DNA of 60,399 bases, from contig MKVB01000003.1 of NCBI GenBank assembly GCA_001899085.1, positions 425,545 to 485,943 on the forward strand. The letters are read 5' to 3'. Source of the stretch: Devosia sp. 66-14. GTDB taxonomy: Bacteria; Pseudomonadota; Alphaproteobacteria; Rhizobiales; Devosiaceae. The notes under the pieces were generated by a model, which was not told the DNA's origin, ran no database searches, and saw only the letters and a list, made by a program, of their open reading frames with translations. Shown here in pieces: positions 1-8,479 of this stretch. Within the stretch, counting starts at the first letter, position 1. Each line of letters starts with the position of its first letter. The translations under genes and the position numbers were made by a program.

Positions 1-2
1 GC

Positions 3-1127
3 GGCGCCGACCTCAGGGCGCTGCATGCGCAGATGGCCGCGGTGGCCGGAGTGGTGGAAGAAGGGCCGGCCTGGGCGCGGCAACTGGCCTTCGGCCGCGA
101 CGGACGGCAGGTGACATGGGAACTGCACAACGAGTTCGCCACCATGACCTGGAGCGGGCCGGCGGACGATTGGGACGCGCGGCCGGCGGGGATCGGGCTC
201 GAGCTGCACGACAAGCTGCTGCTGGTGTTCGCCACCCGCATCGACGTGATGCCGACCGAAACGATCGCCGAGGCGGCGCTCGCCGGCTTCAATCCGCTCA
301 GCCTCTGCTACTCGTCGATCTTCGATGACGGGGCCCAGGCGGCGACCGATTTCCACCTCGACGAAGATGGCTTCACCCGCTTCGAGGTCGCGGCGGGACG
401 GAGCGGCGCGTTGCGGATCGGGGTGATCGTCCGGCGGCTGCTGGAGATCGAGACCTACCGGACAATGGCGTTGATCGGGCTGCCGCTGGCGCGTGAGACC
501 GGCGGGCGGGTATCGAACTACGAGCAGCAGCTGGCCGGAATCATGCAGCGGGTGGGCGAGGGCGGCGACACCGCCGAGGACCACCAGCTGTCGCTCGAGG
601 CGCTGCACAAGCTCAGCGTCGACATCAGCCGCACAGTCGAGGAGACCAGCTTCCGCTTCGCGGCGACCCAGGCTTATGGCGACGTGCTGGCGGAGCGGTT
701 GACCCGGTTGCGCGAACACGCGATCGGCGAATTCACCACCATCGAGCGCTTCCTCAACAATCGGGTGCAGCCGGCGCTCGCCACCTGCAAGGCGATGGAA
801 AAGCGGCTCAGCGCCCTGACCGACAAGGTGCGCCGTTCGATCGAGCTGCTCGACGCGCGGATCACCCTGTCGATCCAGACGCAGAACCGCTCGGTGCTCG
901 ATGCGATCAGCCAGACCGGCCGCAGCCAGTACCGGCTGCAGCTGACGGTCGAGGGGCTGTCGATCATCGCCATCTCGTATTATGCGCTCGGGATCCTGGG
1001 CTACATCTTCGAGGGGCTGCACGAGGTGCTGCCGTTCACCAAGGGCGAGATGCTGGCGGTATCGGCGCCGGTGGTGGTGTTGCTGGTGTTTGTGGGAATC
1101 CGCCGGCTGCGGAGCCGGCACTCGTGA
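3..1127 (+). CDS. DUF3422 family membrane protein (5' end outside window)
   Basis: The reading frame is already open at base 3 and runs to a stop at 1127, so only the C-terminal part of about 375 residues is present. The sequence resembles DUF3422 proteins, which are usually somewhat over 400 residues and have no assigned biochemical role. The middle is charged and helical. Two hydrophobic segments lie close together near the C-terminus (about 960-1010 and 1050-1105 in base coordinates), as expected for a protein anchored in the inner membrane with a large soluble domain. The gene stands alone: 250 bases without a clear gene separate it from the next cytochrome gene. The family call is from recall. 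Confidence 0.8.
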   Translation, partial: GADLRALHAQMAAVAGVVEEGPAWARQLAFGRDGRQVTWELHNEFATMTWSGPADDWDARPAGIGLELHDKLLLVFATRIDVMPTETIAEAALAGFNPLSLCYSSIFDDGAQAATDFHLDEDGFTRFEVAAGRSGALRIGVIVRRLLEIETYRTMALIGLPLARETGGRVSNYEQQLAGIMQRVGEGGDTAEDHQLSLEALHKLSVDISRTVEETSFRFAATQAYGDVLAERLTRLREHAIGEFTTIERFLNNRVQPALATCKAMEKRLSALTDKVRRSIELLDARITLSIQTQNRSVLDAISQTGRSQYRLQLTVEGLSIIAISYYALGILGYIFEGLHEVLPFTKGEMLAVSAPVVVLLVFVGIRRLRSRHS

Positions 1128-1377
1128 CCGCCTTCACCGGTTCCCGCTGCGGTGGGAAGCTGGTAGGATAGGCCAGCGGCGCGGCGAGCGCGCGTCCTGG
1201 CCAATCTCGGACGTCAAGCAAGCTGCATGCCAGCGGCCCGGAAGCCGTGGCTGCAGGTGGCTGGCGCGCTCTACCCTGCGACGTGCCGTCGCTTGACTTG
1301 CAACCTTGTGCGCCGCCAGAGATTGCCCATGTGACTGAGCCCGCCCGGCCTTGCGGCGGCTGTTTGGAGGAATACGA

Positions 1378-1809
1378 ATGAAAGTTCTGGCTCTTGGTTT
1401 GGTGATGTCGGCCCTGTTGGCAGGATCGGCCTTTGCCCAAGGTGATGCGGCGGCCGGCGCCAATGTGTTCAAGAAGTGCGCGTCCTGCCACGCCGTCGGC
1501 GAAGGCGCCAAGAACAAGGTCGGCCCCGAGTTGAACGAGCTGTTCGGCCGGGTGGCCGGCACGGCGCCGGACTTCAACTATTCCAAGGCGATGACCGAGG
1601 CGGGTACCGGTGGCCTGGTCTGGTCGTCCGAGACGCTGCACCAGTTCCTCACCAAGCCCAAGGACTTCGTGAAGGGCACCAAGATGAGCTTCCCGGGGCT
1701 CAAGGAGCAGGCCGACCTCGACAACCTGGTGGCTTACCTGCAGACTTTCTCGACCGCCCCGGCAGCGCCGGCCGATGGCGCCGCTCCGGCGGCACCCGCG
1801 GCGCAGTAA
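1378..1809 (+). CDS. Periplasmic class I cytochrome c
   Basis: This is a 143-residue secreted cytochrome. A signal peptide (residues 1-20, ending AFA) precedes one haem site CASCH (Cys34, Cys37, His38), and Met103 in TKMSFPG is the likely sixth ligand. That layout is of the c2/c550 type. The tail is rich in Ala and Pro. GGAGG at 1366-1370 decides the ATG at 1378. It sits just before the LysR regulator and quinoprotein dehydrogenase, so it may accept electrons from the dehydrogenase or pass them to an oxidase. A hairpin terminator follows directly, so it is probably transcribed alone. The role as the dehydrogenase partner is inferred from position only. Confidence 0.9.
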   Translation: MKVLALGLVMSALLAGSAFAQGDAAAGANVFKKCASCHAVGEGAKNKVGPELNELFGRVAGTAPDFNYSKAMTEAGTGGLVWSSETLHQFLTKPKDFVKGTKMSFPGLKEQADLDNLVAYLQTFSTAPAAPADGAAPAAPAAQ

Positions 1810-1830
1810 GCCGAATTTGACAGCGTTATC

Positions 1831-1863
1831 AACGCCCTCTCCGGAAACGGGGAGGGCGTTTTC
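1831..1863 (+). terminator. Rho-independent terminator after cytochrome c
   Basis: AACGCCCTC pairs with GAGGGCGTT around a short loop, and the right arm runs into TTTTCG. It lies 22 bases past the cytochrome stop codon. Confidence 0.75.
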
Positions 1864-1924
1864 GTTTACCCCGCAAATGGGGGGTATGCGACCTTATATT
1901 GCCTTATCGAATGTGTCGTATTGT

Positions 1925-1935
1925 GATGACATAAG
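1925..1935 (+). promoter_or_regulatory. Candidate regulator box upstream of lysR gene
   Basis: GATGACATAAG lies 23 bases before the LysR start. The nine-base core GATGACATA recurs at 3007-3015 in front of the quinoprotein dehydrogenase. Both copies have an inverted CTTAT-type half nearby (1912-1916 here, CTTATGT at 3039-3045 there). A LysR regulator that controls its own gene and the dehydrogenase would explain the sharing. This is inference from sequence alone. Confidence 0.4.
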
Positions 1936-1957
1936 CGCCCACCATTTCAGGGCCACA

Positions 1958-3007
1958 ATGGATATCACCCTCAAGCAGATGCAGATCTTCCGCGCCGTGG
2001 TGATCGCAGGATCGATCACCAAGGCGTCGCGGCGCGTCGGACTGAGCCAGCCTTCGATCAGCCAGCAGCTGGCCAAGCTCGAGGAGCGGCTGGGCACGCA
2101 GCTGATCAACCGCAACCGCACCGGCACGGTCAGCCTGACCCCTTCCGGCGAATACTGGTTCAAGTTTTCCGACGAGGTGCTCAGGAAATTCGACCAGGCG
2201 ATCGATGAGCACGAGAAGCGCTATGTCGACAGCCGGGTGTTCCTGCGGATCGGGCTCAGCCCGACCCTGCGCGGACGGTTCCTCTCGGCGGCGGCGCGGA
2301 TCGCCAGCGAGGAGCAGGGGTTCGCCAAGTTCGAAGTGAGCTATTCGACCACCAGCAGCGAGCTGGTGGAGCAGCTCAGGCTGCATCAGCTCAACTGCGT
2401 GATCGTCAACGACGACGCGCTGGCCGAGGACCGCTCGAGCTTCGCCACGGCGCTGCTGTTCCGCGACCCGATGGTGCTGCTGGTGCCGGCGGAGCTACCG
2501 CTGGGGATGCTGGAGAAGGCCCTGACCAAGGGCGTCAAGACCAACCAGCTCGACCATTCGCTCACCCGCTATGTCGAGATCAGCGCCAATGTGCCGATGC
2601 GGCCGGTGTCGGATGCCTGGTATCGCTCGAACCTGCCCTATGCGACGCCGGCCTTCTCGGCAATGACCTACGTGGCAGCGACCGACATCGTGTCGGAGGG
2701 CCTCGCGACGACGCATGTGCCGCTGTCGCTGGTGCCCAGCCTGCCCAATTCGGTGCGCTCGCGGATCAGGATCTACACGCTTGGCGGCATGGATCGTTCG
2801 ATCGTCCTCGCCATGCCCAAGCACCTGATGACGCTGCCGGGCTATGCCAACATCTTCAAGCGGCTGACCGACTTCTGCCGGCACGAGTACGCCCAGAACG
2901 TGCCGGCCGACAGCGTCCTGGAACTGCCGACCCCGGAACGGGCGCGGCACGACAAGGAACCGGCAGGCGGACGCGTGGTCGCCGGGGTGCAGCAGAATTA
3001 CCAATAG
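1958..3007 (+). CDS. LysR-family transcriptional regulator
   Basis: This is a 349-residue protein with an N-terminal winged helix-turn-helix (about residues 5-65, including SQPSISQQLAKLEERLG) and a LysR substrate-binding domain from about 90 to 300. The C-terminal tail is about 30 residues longer than usual and polar. I placed the start at ATG 1958 because the helix-turn-helix begins at once from there; the open frame upstream runs back into the cytochrome gene and its terminator. It stands immediately before the PQQ-dehydrogenase gene on the same strand and shares a sequence box with that promoter, so it is the obvious candidate regulator of alcohol oxidation. The effector is unknown. Confidence 0.88.
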   Translation: MDITLKQMQIFRAVVIAGSITKASRRVGLSQPSISQQLAKLEERLGTQLINRNRTGTVSLTPSGEYWFKFSDEVLRKFDQAIDEHEKRYVDSRVFLRIGLSPTLRGRFLSAAARIASEEQGFAKFEVSYSTTSSELVEQLRLHQLNCVIVNDDALAEDRSSFATALLFRDPMVLLVPAELPLGMLEKALTKGVKTNQLDHSLTRYVEISANVPMRPVSDAWYRSNLPYATPAFSAMTYVAATDIVSEGLATTHVPLSLVPSLPNSVRSRIRIYTLGGMDRSIVLAMPKHLMTLPGYANIFKRLTDFCRHEYAQNVPADSVLELPTPERARHDKEPAGGRVVAGVQQNYQ

Positions 3008-3045
3008 ATGACATAGGCAAACTTCCCCGCGCATCGGTCTTATGT
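3007..3045 (+). promoter_or_regulatory. Candidate LysR operator before PQQ dehydrogenase
   Basis: GATGACATA at 3007-3015 and the inverted half CTTATGT at 3039-3045 flank a 23-base spacer, 44 to 82 bases before the dehydrogenase ATG. The same core is found upstream of the lysR gene at 1925. The inverted-repeat layout is typical of a LysR recognition region, but binding is inferred. Confidence 0.4.
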
Positions 3046-3088
3046 GGCGCCAGAGTGCCAACAAGAACGATCCTGAAGGGGGAGACGA

Positions 3089-4837
3089 ATGCACCTGAAA
3101 CACCTGATGTCCGCCATGTTGGCGGGCAGCATGCTGGTCCTGCCGGGGATTGCCCTCGGCGCCGATGTGACCGCCGAGCGGCTTTCCGCCGCAGGCAGCG
3201 AAGCGGAGGCCGGCAACTGGCTGATGGTGCACCGCACCTATGATGCGCACCGCTACTCGCCGCTCAGCGAAATCACCCCCGAGAACGTCTCGGGTCTGAA
3301 GCTCGCCTTTGCCGTGCCGATCGGCGGCTCGGAGCCGGCCGGGTTCGGCGCCGGCTCGATGGAGGCAACGCCGCTCGCCAAGGACGGCTTCCTCTACATC
3401 TCCGATCCGTGGGGCACGCCCTACAAGATCGACGCTTCGGACGGCAAGCAGGGCAAGACCGTCTGGATCGGCGACACCGGCATCGACAAGGATCCGAGCC
3501 GCGGCATCCTGCTCGCCTCGCGTGGCCTGGCGCTGATCGACAACCTGGTGATCACCGTCCTCAATGACGGTCGCGTCATGGCGTTCGACGACGAGACCGG
3601 CGACGTGGTGTGGGACCAGCAGGTCGGCAAGGAGCCGGGCGAAGGCTTCACCAACGCCCCGCTGGTGGTGAAGGACAAGATCCTCGTTGGCCAGTCCTAT
3701 GGCGACTGGGCGACCCGCGGCTGGGTTGCGGCGCTCGACGCCAAGACCGGCGAGGAAGTCTGGCGTTTCTACACGGTTCCCGAGCCCGGCCAGCCCGGCT
3801 CCGAAACCTGGCTGTGCGACCAGTCGGGCAATCCCGATTGCTGGAAGACCGGCGGCGCGGCGGCCTGGGTGACCGGCTCGTACGACGAAGCCAGCAACAT
3901 CACGTACTGGGGCACGGGCAACCCGGTGCCGATGTACGATCCCGAATATCGTCCGGGCGACAACCTCTACTCCAACTCGACCGTGGCGCTCGACGCCGAT
4001 ACCGGCGAGCTGAAGTGGCACTTCCAGTACACCCCGGGCGACTACATGGACTATGACGAAGTCGGCGCCCAGCTGCTCGTCGATGCCAAGGTCGACGGCG
4101 AAGACCGCAAGGTGCTGGCGCATTTCGGCCGCAACGGCATCTTCTACACGCTCGACCGCACCAATGGTTCGTTCATCGCGGCCAACCCCTATGTGTCGAA
4201 GCTGAACTGGACCAAGGGCATCGACCCCAAGACCGGCAAGCCGGTTGAGTACGATGCGTCCAAGCCGCTCCAGGTCTATGCCAACGGCACCATGCGTCGT
4301 GGCGGCGAGACGGTGAACACCTGCCCGAACATCCAGGGCGGCATGAACTTCTGGCCTCCGGCGGTCGATTCGGTCTCCAACATCGCCTACGGCGCCGGCA
4401 TTGAAGGCTGCTCCGACCTGACCGTCGAGCAGAAGTCGCCGGAAGACGTGGCGCCGGGCGCCACCACCTTCGCCGGCGGCGCGGCGGCAGCTTCGGGTGC
4501 CCAGACGGGCGCGATCTTCGCGTTCGACGTCACCACCGGCAAGCAGGTCGCCAAGATCGAGCGTCCGTATCCCAACTATGCCGGCGTGATGACCACTCCG
4601 GGCCTGGTGTGGACCGGCGAGATGGACGGCACCTTCGGCGCCTATGACGCCAAGACCCTGGAGCAGAAGTGGTCGATCAACGTGGGCGGCACGTTCAGCG
4701 CCCCGCCGATCGCCTTCAAGGTCGGAGACAAGGAGTATATCGCGATCGCGGCCGGCGGCAGCGCCGTCACCACCTTCGGATACCCTGAACTCGCCAACCG
4801 TCCGGCGGCCAACGTGCTCTACGTGTTCGCGCTCTGA
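3089..4837 (+). CDS. PQQ-dependent alcohol dehydrogenase, lanthanide-type signature
   Basis: This is a 582-residue soluble quinoprotein with a signal peptide (residues 1-24) and an eight-bladed propeller, and no C-terminal haem domain. It oxidises alcohols in the periplasm with PQQ and passes electrons to cytochrome c. Metal and catalytic residues can be placed by comparison with MxaF, XoxF and ExaA: Asn278 in GTGNP, catalytic Asp321 in MDYDE, Arg348 in GRNG. Asp323, two residues after Asp321, is the extra ligand of lanthanide-dependent enzymes; calcium enzymes have Ala, Ser or Thr there. Two oddities: the usual metal-binding Glu aligns with Asp206 (SYGDW), and the vicinal Cys-Cys pair is missing (RGILLASRG). 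GGGGG at 3079-3083 supports the start. Substrate is not predictable. Confidence 0.92.
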   Translation: MHLKHLMSAMLAGSMLVLPGIALGADVTAERLSAAGSEAEAGNWLMVHRTYDAHRYSPLSEITPENVSGLKLAFAVPIGGSEPAGFGAGSMEATPLAKDGFLYISDPWGTPYKIDASDGKQGKTVWIGDTGIDKDPSRGILLASRGLALIDNLVITVLNDGRVMAFDDETGDVVWDQQVGKEPGEGFTNAPLVVKDKILVGQSYGDWATRGWVAALDAKTGEEVWRFYTVPEPGQPGSETWLCDQSGNPDCWKTGGAAAWVTGSYDEASNITYWGTGNPVPMYDPEYRPGDNLYSNSTVALDADTGELKWHFQYTPGDYMDYDEVGAQLLVDAKVDGEDRKVLAHFGRNGIFYTLDRTNGSFIAANPYVSKLNWTKGIDPKTGKPVEYDASKPLQVYANGTMRRGGETVNTCPNIQGGMNFWPPAVDSVSNIAYGAGIEGCSDLTVEQKSPEDVAPGATTFAGGAAAASGAQTGAIFAFDVTTGKQVAKIERPYPNYAGVMTTPGLVWTGEMDGTFGAYDAKTLEQKWSINVGGTFSAPPIAFKVGDKEYIAIAAGGSAVTTFGYPELANRPAANVLYVFAL

Positions 4838-4864
4838 CGGCAGAACGATATCCAACCTAACGAT

Positions 4865-4888
4865 GCCGGGCGGTTCCTACCGCCCGGC
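4865..4888 (+). repeat. Strong intercistronic hairpin
   Basis: Ten perfectly paired bases (GCCGGGCGGT with ACCGCCCGGC) close a four-base loop between the dehydrogenase stop (4837) and the cytochrome start (4920). No T-run follows, so it is probably not a simple terminator. A stem here could protect the dehydrogenase message or lower read-through into the downstream genes. Confidence 0.6.
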
Positions 4889-4919
4889 ACAGCTCATTGA
4901 AGAAAGAAGAGTTCCCGAG

Positions 4920-5528
4920 ATGTCGCTCCTCAACCGCAAATCCCTGGCGCTGCTGATGGCCGCCAGCCTCATCGCGGTCACTCCGTTGGCGCTCAACGCG
5001 GCGCAGCCGCCGGCCAACGCTCCGGCCGCGGAGACCGCCGCTCCGGCGGAGGCGCCCGCCGCCGATGCCGCGACCGCCGAACTCGACCCGCTGCTTGCCG
5101 GCGCTGATATCAACCGCGGCGTGGTGGTCTATGGCAGCCGCGGCGGCAACTGCGTCTCCTGCCACGGCTGGGACGGCAACGGGTTGGGCAAGAACCCGCG
5201 TTCGGAAGGCAATGCGGCGCTGCTGCGCGAGTCGGGCCTCGATGCGCAGGGCTTCATCGAGATCATCAGCTGCGGCATTCCCGGCACGCCGATGCCGTAC
5301 CACGATCCGCAGGCCTACAAGGACGATCGCTGCTACGGCATGAAGGCGGCCGATTTCGAAGCCGGCCAGATGCCCCACAAGGGCAAGGCGCTGAAGAAGG
5401 AAGATATCATCAGCCTCGTGGCCTACATCCAGACCCACATCCAGGGGAAACCCAAGGCGACCTACGAGGATTGCGCGTTCTATTTCGGCGCCTCGGCCGA
5501 AAAGTCCTGCGCGTTCCTGAAGAAGTAA
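4920..5528 (+). CDS. c-type cytochrome of the alcohol dehydrogenase cluster
   Basis: This 202-residue secreted cytochrome has a signal peptide (residues 1-27), an Ala/Pro-rich linker to about residue 55, one haem site CVSCH (Cys78, Cys81, His82), and likely axial ligand Met125 in GTPMPYH, with Met151 as the alternative. Extra cysteines at 118, 138, 185 and 197 could form two disulfides and are unusual for a simple class I cytochrome. GAAGAAAGAAGAG precedes the ATG. Position right behind the quinoprotein gene makes it the best candidate for the dedicated electron acceptor, as XoxG, ExaB and PedF are in other clusters, although it is not clearly orthologous to any of them. Confidence 0.88.
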   Translation: MSLLNRKSLALLMAASLIAVTPLALNAAQPPANAPAAETAAPAEAPAADAATAELDPLLAGADINRGVVVYGSRGGNCVSCHGWDGNGLGKNPRSEGNAALLRESGLDAQGFIEIISCGIPGTPMPYHDPQAYKDDRCYGMKAADFEAGQMPHKGKALKKEDIISLVAYIQTHIQGKPKATYEDCAFYFGASAEKSCAFLKK

Positions 5529-5531
5529 GCC

Positions 5532-6284
5532 ATGCAGCTGCGCCTGCTGCCGTTCTGCCTGGGCCTCGTCGGCGCGTTGGCGGCCATGCCGCCGGCGCTT
5601 GCGCAGTTCGACGTCAACCTGGTGCCCAAATATACGATCTGGGACATCAAGTTCGGCGAGCCGATCAGCCAGATCCCGCCCGAGGAAGTGGCCGAGATCG
5701 CCTGCGGCACCAATGGCGGGCCGCCATCGACGCCGCTCAAGGATTTCGCGGAGTTCGCCAGGTGCCCGGCCGAGCCGACCGGGCTGCACGAGGTGTTTTT
5801 CACCAATGACGACGAGGCCGACTACATCGCCAAGGCGCTGGAGGCGGAATATCGGGTCATGCAGGGCGGCACCTCGATCTATGCCCATCCGGTGGTGTTC
5901 TCGGTGCTGATCGATGCCGAGGGGATTGTCCGCGGCATCCGCATCGTGACCGACGAACGCGCCGCGGATCGGGAGCGGCGGGTGGCAATGACGCTGTCGC
6001 GCAACCTAAAGTCGCGCTACGGCCGCTGGGCGCAAGCTTGCGAAAACCTGCCGCCGACCGACGGGCAGCTGCCGGTCGGCAAGATTTTCGTGCACGAGAT
6101 CTGCACGGCGGACAGCCCGGAGGGCGATGCGCGGATGCGGCTCGAAGCCACCTATTTCCGCAAGAAGGGCCAGACCTCGATCAACCTCGAGACCCAGACG
6201 ATCAACAAGAACTACTTCCAGTCGGCGACGCGGCTCGAAGTGGTGCAGAAGCCGTACGAACCGGACACCAGGCCGGTCCGCTAG
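5532..6284 (+). CDS. Secreted protein of unknown function
   Basis: I do not recognise this 250-residue protein. A signal peptide (residues 1-25, ending ALA) predicts export. The mature part starts with aromatic and acidic residues, has an even mix of alpha and beta propensity, four cysteines (residues about 57, 77, 171 and 188) that could pair, and no transmembrane segment. The ATG is three bases after the cytochrome stop, so the two are almost certainly translated together. The next gene follows after 20 bases. It therefore belongs to the dehydrogenase-cytochrome transcription unit and might help assemble or anchor the redox proteins; this is only inferred from position. Confidence 0.8.
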   Translation: MQLRLLPFCLGLVGALAAMPPALAQFDVNLVPKYTIWDIKFGEPISQIPPEEVAEIACGTNGGPPSTPLKDFAEFARCPAEPTGLHEVFFTNDDEADYIAKALEAEYRVMQGGTSIYAHPVVFSVLIDAEGIVRGIRIVTDERAADRERRVAMTLSRNLKSRYGRWAQACENLPPTDGQLPVGKIFVHEICTADSPEGDARMRLEATYFRKKGQTSINLETQTINKNYFQSATRLEVVQKPYEPDTRPVR

Positions 6285-6304
6285 GGCGGGAGAGGAAGAC
6301 GTAA

Positions 6305-7060
6305 ATGAGGATGGCGTTGTTGGCGCTGCTGGTGCTGCTGCCGGGCTCGGCGTTTGCCGGGCCGGCAGAGGACCTCAAGAGCGGGGCGCGCACCGAGTGC
6401 CGCGGCTGCGATCTTTCGAACCAGAGCTTCAAGAAGGCAAACCTCGCGGGCGTCGATCTTTCGGGAGCGAACCTCAGCGGGACGACCTTCCACCGCGCCA
6501 ACCTCAAGGGTGCCAACCTGTCCAATGTCCTGGCGGAGGGCGCGAACTTCAACCTCGCGGACCTGGGCAGTGCCGATCTGAGCGGCGGGCATTTCAAGGA
6601 CGCGATGTTCTACGAGGCGCAGTTGTCGGGGGCCAAGTTGGCCAAGGCCGACCTGTCGGCGACCCGCATGCAGCATGCCCGGCTGACCGGCGCCGACCTC
6701 AGTGGCGCGGATCTCGATTGGGCGGTGATGAAAGAGGTGCGGCTCAACAACGCCAATCTCACCGACGCCTCGATGGAGCGCACCAACCTCGAAAAGGCCA
6801 GCGTGGGCCGCAGCAAGTTCGACGGCACCACCATCACCAGCGCCGGGTTCCTCGAGGTGAGCGCGCCGGGGGCAAGCTTCAAGGACGCCACGATCTCGTT
6901 GACCGACTTCTATGGCGCCGAACTCAACAATGCGAATTTCGCCGGCGCGACGCTGAGCGACAATCGCTTCACCCGTGCCAAGCTGAAGCTCGAGCAGTTT
7001 GCCGACACCACGTTCACACGCAACATCCTGCCGGACGGGCGGGTGCAGGGGACCCAATGA
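6305..7060 (+). CDS. Secreted pentapeptide-repeat protein
   Basis: The protein has 251 residues, with a signal peptide (residues 1-19) followed by a short Cys-containing segment (ECRGCDL) and about 30 tandem five-residue repeats of the A(D/N)Lxx type, for example ANLSG, ADLSG, ANLTD. Such repeats fold as a four-sided beta helix. The CRGC pair near residues 33-36 is often seen just before the repeats in exported members. The family does not indicate a specific function. It lies in the same run as the cytochrome and overlaps the start of the next gene by four bases (ATGA), which indicates translational coupling. Confidence 0.9.
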   Translation: MRMALLALLVLLPGSAFAGPAEDLKSGARTECRGCDLSNQSFKKANLAGVDLSGANLSGTTFHRANLKGANLSNVLAEGANFNLADLGSADLSGGHFKDAMFYEAQLSGAKLAKADLSATRMQHARLTGADLSGADLDWAVMKEVRLNNANLTDASMERTNLEKASVGRSKFDGTTITSAGFLEVSAPGASFKDATISLTDFYGAELNNANFAGATLSDNRFTRAKLKLEQFADTTFTRNILPDGRVQGTQ

Positions 7061-7560
7061 TGCGCATGAAACTAGGCCTCGCCGCGCTGGCGCTGACACT
7101 GGCGGTGTCCGGCGCCGTGGCGCAAGACGTGGTGAGCGGGGCGGCCAAGGTCGTCGATGCCGACATCATCATGGTGGACAAGCAGCGGGTGATCCTGTGG
7201 GCCGTCGATGCGCCGGAACGGCCGCAGAAATGCTATGTCGGCGAGCTGTTGTGGGATTGCTACGGCGCGGCGCGCCAGGCGCTCGGCGAGCTGATCGGTT
7301 CGGGCGAGGCGAGCTGCACGCTCACGCCCGGCGAGCCGGACAAGTTCAACCGGCGCTACGGGGTGTGCACCTCGGCGGGCAAGGATATCGGGGCCGAGCT
7401 GGTGCGACTCGGCATGGCGCGCGCCTTCCTCGAGCAGGGTGACGATTACGTGGCCCAGGAAGAGGAAGCCAAGGCCGCCCAGATCGGGGTGTTCCAGCCG
7501 GGCGCCAAGATCGATGCGCCGTGGGAATTCCGGAAGACCGATCCGCGGAACTATCGCTAG
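7057..7560 (+). CDS. Thermonuclease-fold (SNase-like) secreted protein
   Basis: This is a 167-residue protein with a signal peptide (about 1-22) and a staphylococcal-nuclease-like domain. The conserved strand RVILWAVDAPE matches the family pattern around the catalytic Arg and Glu, and NRRYGVC corresponds to the second Arg region. The usual DGDT calcium motif reads DADI, so the metal site is altered and nuclease activity may be weak or lost. Four cysteines (KCYVGELLWDC, SCT, VC) could form disulfides. ATG 7057 overlaps the stop of the pentapeptide gene. It is the last gene of this rightward run; a palindromic element follows. Confidence 0.85.
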   Translation: MMRMKLGLAALALTLAVSGAVAQDVVSGAAKVVDADIIMVDKQRVILWAVDAPERPQKCYVGELLWDCYGAARQALGELIGSGEASCTLTPGEPDKFNRRYGVCTSAGKDIGAELVRLGMARAFLEQGDDYVAQEEEAKAAQIGVFQPGAKIDAPWEFRKTDPRNYR

Positions 7561-7603
7561 GGTTCTGGTGGCCTGCGATCTGACGGGCCGGTGGTGGAAG
7601 TGC

Positions 7604-7701
7604 ACCCCCCACCCTGTCCCTCCCCCGCAAAGGGGGGAGGAGACCCTGCGGCGATTGCCTTCGCCCCACCAACACCGATGCAAGGGGACAGGGGTGGGGG
7701 T
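7604..7701. repeat. Palindromic intergenic element (variant class)
   Basis: Arms of CCCCCCACCCTGTCCC and GGGGACAGGGGTGGGGG face each other at the ends of a 98-base unit, with an inner CTCCCCC/GGGGGGAG stem. The inner stem resembles those of the elements at 27419 and 35472, though the outer arms differ. It lies between two converging genes and could double as a bidirectional terminator. Confidence 0.6.
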
Positions 7702-7723
7702 ATCTCTTGCACTCGGTCTTTGT

Positions 7724-8475
<752 letters not shown>

Positions 8476-8479
<4 letters not shown>

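Noticed and set aside
1128-1377. Possible small gene or RNA between the DUF3422 gene and the cytochrome
   Set aside because: No ribosome site, no family match and no convincing RNA fold. Only a weak TTGACT at 1293 suggests the cytochrome promoter.
2495-4855. A 786-codon minus-strand frame opposite the lysR and dehydrogenase genes
   Set aside because: Same mirror effect; it spans two clear genes and their promoter and has shadow-type composition.
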